Of a DNA stretch of 60,328 bases, positions 54,846 through 60,328 are shown piece by piece. This DNA comes from Hoeflea sp. GTDB taxonomy: Bacteria; Pseudomonadota; Alphaproteobacteria; Rhizobiales; Rhizobiaceae. A program made the position numbers and the translations under genes. The first letter of the stretch is position 1; every line of letters starts with the position of its first letter. The notes below the pieces were generated by a model. It was not told where the DNA came from, ran no database searches, and worked only from the letters and a program-made list of their open reading frames with translations. Where the stretch lies: positions 1-60,328 of the forward strand of contig NZ_JAUXOD010000142.1 in assembly GCF_030682515.1 (NCBI RefSeq). The letters are read 5' to 3'.

Positions 54846-55469
54846 ATGGACACCGCCACGGACGACATCGCCAGCCAACGTGTTTCGGAAATCCTTCAAA
54901 AGGCGAAGTCCGTTTTTGCGTTGAATGGCTTTGACGGCGCGTCCATGCAGGACCTGGCGCAGGCCACGCAGATGAGCGTGGGCAATTTCTACCGCTATTT
55001 CCCGTCCAAGGACGCCATCATCACGGCGTTGGTCAAATGCAAGCTGACAGAGCTCGAGGAGATGCTTGTCACCCTCAAGGCGGCGCAGGATCCAGGGGTA
55101 GTCTTCATGAATCTGCTGCGGCTCAGGCTTGAGACGCTGCCGTGCGAGGACGCCGTCCTGTGGAGCGAGGTTCAGGCGGCCTCGAACCGGTCTCCGGATA
55201 TCGCCGTCCTGATGCGCGCCATGGATGAAGGGGTGCGCACCCATATCGTCAATGCGCTGGTGCGCATTCACGACGATGACAGCGCGGCGGCGCATGCTGT
55301 GTTCCAGACCCGCGCGCATCTCGTCATGCTGATTGTCCATGGCTTTGCCCAGCGCAAGTTCTGTGCCCGCGAAGCCATGACGCCCGACCAGTCCGCAGCG
55401 CTTGCGGAGCTTGCGCTCTCAACGCTGCACGACACGATCTTCGCTCCCTTAGCCCCACAAGCCGTTTGA
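54846..55469 (+). CDS. TetR/AcrR family transcriptional regulator
   Basis: A 207-residue TetR-type regulator. The N-terminal DNA-binding domain is SEILQKAKSVFALNGFDGAS, then MQDLAQATQMSVGNFYRYFP and SKDAIITALV, exactly the family pattern. AAGGAG lies six bases before the ATG at 54846; the frame is open upstream through the operator region, which has no ribosome site. It is just ahead of an RND efflux pump, so it most likely represses itself and the pump, releasing when a toxic ligand binds the C-terminal domain. Confidence 0.9.
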   Translation: MDTATDDIASQRVSEILQKAKSVFALNGFDGASMQDLAQATQMSVGNFYRYFPSKDAIITALVKCKLTELEEMLVTLKAAQDPGVVFMNLLRLRLETLPCEDAVLWSEVQAASNRSPDIAVLMRAMDEGVRTHIVNALVRIHDDDSAAAHAVFQTRAHLVMLIVHGFAQRKFCAREAMTPDQSAALAELALSTLHDTIFAPLAPQAV

Positions 55470-55480
55470 CCGGAACCCCG

Positions 55481-56680
55481 ATGCGCCCTCTCCTAGCCCT
55501 TGTTCTTGCTCTTCCCCTGATGTCGGCCCCGATGGTTCTCGCGGCTGCACTCCCCGCCGGTGCGCAGGAGGCCGAAACCGCCCAGCCGCCTGCGATCATC
55601 GCCGTGCGGGCGGTCCTGGCCGATATTACCGACCGGGTTCTCACCAACGGCATGATCACGGCGGTCGAGGAAGTTCTGGTCGCGCCGCAGGTCGAGGGCC
55701 TGGCGATCGAAACCCTTGAGGTCGATATCGGCGACGAGGTGGAAGCCGGATCGGTGCTCGCCACCCTGTCCACCGACCAGTTGATCCTGCAGCGCAGCCA
55801 GCTTGACGCCAATCGCGCCAAGGCACTCGCGGCCATCGCCCAACTCGACGCCCAGCTGGCCGAAGTCCAGTCCACGGCCCAGGAAACGGTCAAGACCGCC
55901 GATCGCGCCCGCCAGCTCGCCGACCAGGGCACCTATTCGACCGTCCAGGCCGAGCAGGCCGAAGCCCAGGCGACGGCAGCGCTGGCGCGGATCCGGTCCG
56001 TGGAGGAATCGATCAAGGTCGCCGAGGCCGACGTGACGCTGATCGACGCGCAGGTCAAGGATGTCGAGCTGCGGCTGGCGCGCACCGAAGTCAAGGCGCC
56101 GGTCTCGGGCATCATCACCGCCCGCGGCGCGCGCGTGGGCGCCATCGCCAGCGCGGCGGCCGGTCCGCTGTTCACGATGATCAAGGACGGACGGCTTGAA
56201 TTGCGGGCCGACATCTCCGAGGCCGACATGCAGCGGATCGCCGAGGGCCATGCCGTGACGATCCATCTGATCGGCGGCGCCGAGCCCGTGTCCGGGGTCG
56301 TCCGGCGCATTGAACCGACGCTCAACACGGCGACCCGGTTGGGGCTGGCCCGGATCGATATCGCGGACGGCGCCGTCTTGCGCGCCGGCATGTTCGCCGA
56401 CGCCCGTATCCTGGTGGCCGAGCGCAAGGCCATCACGGTGCCGGTGACCTCGATCAACATGGGGCCGAACGGCGCCGACGTGCTGAAAATCAAGGACGGG
56501 GTGGCAACCCTGACCCCGGTCAAGACCGGCATCCGCGAAGGCGGCATGGTGGAGATCACCGAGGGCCTGGCCGAGGGCGACCTTATCGTGGCCAAGGCAG
56601 GCGCCTTCGTGCGCAACGGCGACCGGGTGACACCGGTGGAAGAAACCGACAGCGGCCACGTCGCCGCGATCACCGAGTGA
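55481..56680 (+). CDS. RND efflux pump periplasmic adaptor (membrane fusion) protein
   Basis: A 399-residue HlyD/AcrA-type adaptor with a signal peptide (MRPLLALVLALPLMSAPMVL). The lipoyl-like halves (VAPQVEGLAIETLEVDIGDE, with EAGSVLATLSTDQLILQRSQ, and AEVKAPVSG-type TEVKAPVSGIITARGARVG) flank a long helical hairpin, followed by beta-barrel and membrane-proximal domains. The ATG at 55481 is chosen; a TTG at 55466, overlapping the tetR stop, is also possible. It links the inner membrane RND pump with an outer membrane channel encoded elsewhere. Confidence 0.88.
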   Translation: MRPLLALVLALPLMSAPMVLAAALPAGAQEAETAQPPAIIAVRAVLADITDRVLTNGMITAVEEVLVAPQVEGLAIETLEVDIGDEVEAGSVLATLSTDQLILQRSQLDANRAKALAAIAQLDAQLAEVQSTAQETVKTADRARQLADQGTYSTVQAEQAEAQATAALARIRSVEESIKVAEADVTLIDAQVKDVELRLARTEVKAPVSGIITARGARVGAIASAAAGPLFTMIKDGRLELRADISEADMQRIAEGHAVTIHLIGGAEPVSGVVRRIEPTLNTATRLGLARIDIADGAVLRAGMFADARILVAERKAITVPVTSINMGPNGADVLKIKDGVATLTPVKTGIREGGMVEITEGLAEGDLIVAKAGAFVRNGDRVTPVEETDSGHVAAITE

Positions 56681-56690
56681 GGCACTCGTC

Positions 56691-59600
56691 ATGAACTTTT
56701 CCGCCTGGGCCATCCGCAATCCGATCGCCCCGATCCTGGGATTCGCGCTGCTCACCATCGTCGGCATCCAGTCCTTCCTGACCCTGCCGATCACCCGCTT
56801 TCCCAACATCGACGTGCCGCTCGTGGCGATCACGGTGACGCAGTCGGGCGCCGCGCCGTCGGAGCTCGAAGCCCAGGTCACCAAGGAGATCGAGGACGCG
56901 GTGGCCGGCATCACCGGCGTCGACGACATTTCCTCCACGGTCTCGGACAGCGTCTCGACCACCACGGTGATCTTCCGCATGGAAGTGCCGACCGACCAGG
57001 CGGTCCAGGACGTCAAGGACGCCATCGACCGGGTGCGCGGCGATCTGCCCGCCTCGGTGGAGGAGCCGATCGTCACCCGCATCGATGTCGAAGGCCAGGC
57101 GATCATGACATTCGCCGTCAATGCGCCCGACATGACGCTCGAGGAGGCTTCCTGGTTTGTCGATGACACCATCAAGCGGGCGCTGCAGGGCCAGCCCGGC
57201 GTCGGCAAGGTCGACCGATATGGCGGCGCCGACCGCGAAATCCGCATCGAGCTCGATCCGGCGCGCCTCGATTCCTATGGCATCACCGCCGCCGACGTGA
57301 ACCGGCAGATCCGGGCGACCAACGCCAATCTCGGCGGCGGCCGCGGCGAGATCGGCAACCGCGAACAGGCCATCCGCACGCTCGGCGACGCCGCCGACGC
57401 GGCGGCGCTGGCCGACACGACCATTGCGCTCGCCAACGGCCGCTTTGTCCGGCTGAGCGACCTGGGCGTCATCCGCGACACCTATGAGGAGTTGAGATCC
57501 TTCGGACGTTTCAACGGCGATCAGGTCGTGTCCTTCGCGGTGTTTCGCTCCAAGGGCGCCAGCGAGATCTCGGTGTCGGAGGTGGTGACCGAGACGATGG
57601 AGGAGATCCGGGCCAAGCATCCCAATGTCCAGCTCATCCCCGTCGACGACACGGTGTTCTACACCTACGGCAATTATGAATCGGCCCTGCACACGCTGGT
57701 GGAAGGCGCGCTGCTCGCGGTTCTCGTGGTGTTTCTGTTCCTGAGGAACTGGCGGGCAACGCTGATTGCCGCCGTCGCCCTGCCGCTGTCGGCGATCCCG
57801 ACCTTCTATGTCATGGAACTGCTGGGCTTCTCGCTCAACCTGGTGAGCCTGCTCGCCATCACGCTGGCGACGGGCATCCTGGTCGATGACGCGATCGTCG
57901 AGGTGGAGAACATCTCGCGCCACATCCGCATGGGCAAGACGCCATACCGGGCCTCGGTGGAGGCCGCCGACGAGATCGGGCTCGCCGTGATCGCCACCAC
58001 CTTCACCATCATCGCGGTGTTCGTGCCGGTCTCGTTCATGCCCGGCATTCCCGGGCAGTATTTCATCCAGTTCGGCATGACCGTGGCGGTGGCGGTGATG
58101 TTCTCGCTGCTGGTCGCACGGCTGATCACGCCGATGATGGCGGCCTATCTGATGCGCGACAGCGACGCCCATGAGGAAAGCGAGGGCGGCGGTCCGGTCA
58201 TGCGCGGCTACACCTGGTTCATCACCAGGACGCTGCGCTGGCGCTACACCACGCTGCTCGCGGCCATCGGATCGCTGGTGGTGGCGGTCTATTTCATGGC
58301 CCAAGTGCCGGGCTCGTTCCTGCCGCCCGAGGACGTGTCGCGGGTGTCGATCAGCGTCGAACTGCCGCCCGGCTCGACGCTCCGAGACACCGACGCCACG
58401 ACGAGCGCGATGCATGCCATCATCAAGGACATCGACGGCGTGGACAGCGTGTTCATCCTGGGCGGCACCTCGCCCAAGGGCGAACTCGACATCCGCCGCG
58501 CCTCGGTCTCGGTCATGCTCGAGAAGATCGAGCACTCGATCCTCAAGAAGGTGGTCAACGGTCTCGCCGGCGCGGTCCCCTTCGTCTCCGACTACATCCC
58601 GCGCATGGAGGTTCTGGGACGGGTGCGCACCCAGGGTGAAATCGAAAAGGAAATCTTCGACAAGCTGGCCGCCATTCCCGACATCCGCGCCTACAAGCTC
58701 AATGACCGCGGCGAACGCGACCTCACCTACAATGTCATCTCGACCGATGACGCGGCTATCGACCGCGCGGTGGCGATCCTCGAGCCCAAGCTCAAGGCCG
58801 AGACCGTGCTCTCGAGCGTCAGCGTGTCGGGTTCGCTGCCGCGGCCCGAGGTGCAGATCCGCCCGCGGCTCAGCGAGGCCGCGCGTCTGGGCGTGACCAC
58901 GGCCCAGATTGCAGAGACCGTGCGGGTCGCCACCATCGGCGACGTCGATGCGGCGCTGGCCAAGATCTCATTGGACAACCGCCAGATCCCGATCCGGGTG
59001 CAGATCGATCCATCCTACCGGAGCGACATCGACCGGATCGGCAACCTGCGCGTGGCGACCTCGAAGGGCGTCTCCGTGCCGCTGACCACGGTGGCCGACA
59101 TCATCATCACCCAAGGGCCTTCCACCATCAACCGCTTCAACCGCGAGCGCCAGGCGCAGATCGGGGCGAGCCTGCCCATCGGCGTGGCGCTCGACACCGC
59201 CAAGCAGCGCTTCAACGAGATCGTCGCCTCGACCGAACTGCCTGCCGGCGTGCAGGTGCTGGAATCGGGCGACGCCGAGGTGCAGAACGAGCTGATGGAC
59301 AGCTTCCTCAACGCCATGCTGATGGGGCTTTTGCTGGTGCTCACGGTGCTGATCCTGTTGTTCAAGGACGTGATCCAGCCGTTCACGATCCTGTTCTCGC
59401 TGCCGCTCGCCATCGGTGGCGTGGCGGCGGGCCTCATCCTCACCAACAACTCGCTGTCGATGCCGGTGCTGATCGGCATCCTGATGCTGATGGGGATCGT
59501 CACCAAGAACGCCATCCTGCTCGTGGATTTCGCGGTCGAGCTGATCCGCTCGGGCCGCGACCGCGTCGAGGCCATGATCGAGGCCGGCCAGAAGCGCGCC

Positions 59601-59984
59601 CGGCCGATCGTCATGACCTCGATCGCCATGTCGGCGGGCATGCTGCCGTCGGCGCTCGGTGTCGGCGAAGGCGGCTCGTTCCGCGCGCCAATGGCGATCG
59701 CGGTGATCGGCGGCATCATCGTCTCGACCATCCTCAGCCTCGTCGTGGTGCCCTCGTTCTTCCTGATCATGGACGACCTGTCGCGGCTTCTGAGCCGGAT
59801 CTTCGGGCGCTTCATCGGCCCGAGCGAGGAAGAGGCGGAAGTCCTGGAGCCCGAGGCGATGACTGCGGCGCTGGGCGCCAATGCCGGCGAGATCGCCGAG
59901 CTGCGCAGGCGCCTGACCGAGCTTGAGGGCCAGGTCGGACCGAGGCCACCCATGCTGGTCGTGTCGCGGGAAGCGGCGGAGTAG
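56691..59984 (+). CDS. RND efflux pump permease (AcrB/HAE1-like)
   Basis: A 1097-residue proton-driven pump. The start FSAWAIRNPIAPILGFALLT, the transmembrane block LATGILVDDAIVEVENISRH with the proton-relay aspartate pair, FVPVSFMPGIPGQYFIQFGM and the second-half LMGIVTKNAILLVDFAVELI are as in HAE1-type pumps. The normal end of about 1040 residues is followed by a roughly 50-residue cytoplasmic tail with a short coiled coil (GEIAELRRRLTELEGQVG). It follows the adaptor gene by ten bases. Substrates are unknown; no outer membrane factor lies in the window. Confidence 0.92.
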   Translation: MNFSAWAIRNPIAPILGFALLTIVGIQSFLTLPITRFPNIDVPLVAITVTQSGAAPSELEAQVTKEIEDAVAGITGVDDISSTVSDSVSTTTVIFRMEVPTDQAVQDVKDAIDRVRGDLPASVEEPIVTRIDVEGQAIMTFAVNAPDMTLEEASWFVDDTIKRALQGQPGVGKVDRYGGADREIRIELDPARLDSYGITAADVNRQIRATNANLGGGRGEIGNREQAIRTLGDAADAAALADTTIALANGRFVRLSDLGVIRDTYEELRSFGRFNGDQVVSFAVFRSKGASEISVSEVVTETMEEIRAKHPNVQLIPVDDTVFYTYGNYESALHTLVEGALLAVLVVFLFLRNWRATLIAAVALPLSAIPTFYVMELLGFSLNLVSLLAITLATGILVDDAIVEVENISRHIRMGKTPYRASVEAADEIGLAVIATTFTIIAVFVPVSFMPGIPGQYFIQFGMTVAVAVMFSLLVARLITPMMAAYLMRDSDAHEESEGGGPVMRGYTWFITRTLRWRYTTLLAAIGSLVVAVYFMAQVPGSFLPPEDVSRVSISVELPPGSTLRDTDATTSAMHAIIKDIDGVDSVFILGGTSPKGELDIRRASVSVMLEKIEHSILKKVVNGLAGAVPFVSDYIPRMEVLGRVRTQGEIEKEIFDKLAAIPDIRAYKLNDRGERDLTYNVISTDDAAIDRAVAILEPKLKAETVLSSVSVSGSLPRPEVQIRPRLSEAARLGVTTAQIAETVRVATIGDVDAALAKISLDNRQIPIRVQIDPSYRSDIDRIGNLRVATSKGVSVPLTTVADIIITQGPSTINRFNRERQAQIGASLPIGVALDTAKQRFNEIVASTELPAGVQVLESGDAEVQNELMDSFLNAMLMGLLLVLTVLILLFKDVIQPFTILFSLPLAIGGVAAGLILTNNSLSMPVLIGILMLMGIVTKNAILLVDFAVELIRSGRDRVEAMIEAGQKRARPIVMTSIAMSAGMLPSALGVGEGGSFRAPMAIAVIGGIIVSTILSLVVVPSFFLIMDDLSRLLSRIFGRFIGPSEEEAEVLEPEAMTAALGANAGEIAELRRRLTELEGQVGPRPPMLVVSREAAE

Positions 59985-60007
59985 CGGGACCAAGGTCTCA
60001 AGGCATG

Positions 60008-60037
60008 TCGCGTTCAAAGGAAACCATTTGAACGCGA
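60008..60037. repeat. 11-base perfect inverted repeat between converging genes
   Basis: TCGCGTTCAAA (60008-60018) and TTTGAACGCGA (60027-60037) form a perfect stem with an eight-base loop that itself has GG/CC. It lies between the RND gene and the converging LivF-like gene. No U-tract is present on either strand, so it may be a Rho-linked stop, an mRNA stabiliser or a repeat of rhizobial type. Confidence 0.6.
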
Positions 60038-60043
60038 GATGGA

Positions 60044-60328
60044 TCAGACCCCGAGAAGCTCGGTCTCGATCTCGCGCGTCAGGCCGACGGGCGTGCCGGT
60101 CCACACGCTTTGCCCGCGGGCCAGGATCACGCAGCGGTCGGCCACGGCGCGCAGCTCCGAAAACGCCTTGTCGATCACCAGGATCGACTGGCCGCCCTGC
60201 TTGAGCCGGGCGATCGCCGCCCAGATCTCGTGGCGGACCACCGGCGCCAGCCCCTCGGTCGCCTCGTCGAGAATGAGCAGCCGCGGATTGGTCATCAGCG
60301 CCCGGGCAATCGCCAGCATCTGCTGTTC
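60044..60328 (-). CDS. LivF-type ABC transporter ATP-binding protein, 5' part cut by window
   Basis: The C-terminal 94 residues of a LivF-family ATPase, on the minus strand. The visible start continues the signature (EQQMLAIARALM), then Walker B LLILDEATEGLAPVVRHEIW and VIDKAFSELRAVADRCVILA; the N-terminal half with Walker A lies beyond base 60328. The Walker B Asp-Glu is intact, but DEATEGLAP differs from the usual DEPSLGLAP of livF at 26134. It differs enough to be a second LIV/urea-type importer system. Confidence 0.88.
   Translation of the reverse strand, partial: EQQMLAIARALMTNPRLLILDEATEGLAPVVRHEIWAAIARLKQGGQSILVIDKAFSELRAVADRCVILARGQSVWTGTPVGLTREIETELLGV

Noticed and set aside
56670-58535. 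A 621-codon open frame on the minus strand
   Set aside because: Antisense shadow of the RND permease; rich in His, Arg and Asp, as expected from the reverse complement of GC-rich codons.

Overview
The window is ordinary chromosomal DNA, about 60-68% GC in most genes, from an alphaproteobacterium of the order Hyphomicrobiales (Rhizobiales), most likely a Rhizobiaceae-type organism such as Hoeflea or a relative. The case rests on gene sets and order: an frcRBCAK-type fructose uptake locus, a livHMGF-livK operon with a small membrane protein before livK, a sitABCD manganese/iron importer, a cellulose synthase operon with BcsN, arginase next to ornithine cyclodeaminase, and a tandem glycine riboswitch ahead of gcvTHP. 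Species cannot be fixed from the sequence alone. I see no tRNA, rRNA, IS element, phage gene or CRISPR array.

Layout. 1-1593: a CoA-transferase (cut by the window start) and a MaoC-like hydratase, minus strand. 1594-8252: an accessory stretch of lower GC with a glycosyltransferase fused to an O-antigen ligase/polymerase-like membrane domain, a MipA-type outer membrane protein, and a tight trio of PhyH oxygenase, methyltransferase and GNAT acetyltransferase. 8316-11413: Lrp regulator, arginase and ornithine cyclodeaminase (arginine to ornithine to proline). 11485-15656: a YaiI-family protein, a LysR regulator, allantoicase and an NCS2 purine permease. 15703-15920: a palindrome-rich repeat element. 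15964-18435: ribulose-phosphate epimerase, a VOC protein and an enolase-superfamily dehydratase. 18632-22624: two paralogous GT2 glycosyltransferases, a WbqC protein and a CmcI-type protein, probably a surface-glycan cassette. 22864-28598: branched-chain amino acid ABC importer. 28693-33801: fructose-type ABC importer with kinase and divergent ROK regulator. 33835-36235: cyanide-insensitive bd-type oxidase. 36427-40002: sitABCD. 40195-41880: a GGDEF protein and a DinB protein. 42052-46660: glycine riboswitch and gcvTHP. 46712-54422: bcsA-bcsB-TPR-bcsN cellulose operon, minus strand. 54846-59984: TetR and a two-gene RND efflux pump. 60044-60328: the end of another LivF-type ATPase, cut by the window edge.

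The locus is mainly about nutrient capture (amino acids, fructose, purines, metals), nitrogen and one-carbon metabolism (arginine, allantoate, glycine) and the cell surface (O-antigen-like glycans, cellulose, possibly under cyclic-di-GMP control through the PilZ domain of BcsA). Several regulatory sites can be read directly: the tandem glycine riboswitch, a 20-bp palindrome exactly filling the promoter spacer of the TetR/RND operon, two Fur/Mur-like boxes bracketing the sitA promoter, a palindrome in the frcB/frcR divergent region, and repeated motifs between lrp and arginase. I did not find a clearly new multi-gene defence or mobile system. The best candidates for novelty are the GT25-O-antigen ligase fusion, the GT2-GT2-WbqC-CmcI cassette and the PhyH-methyltransferase-GNAT trio.
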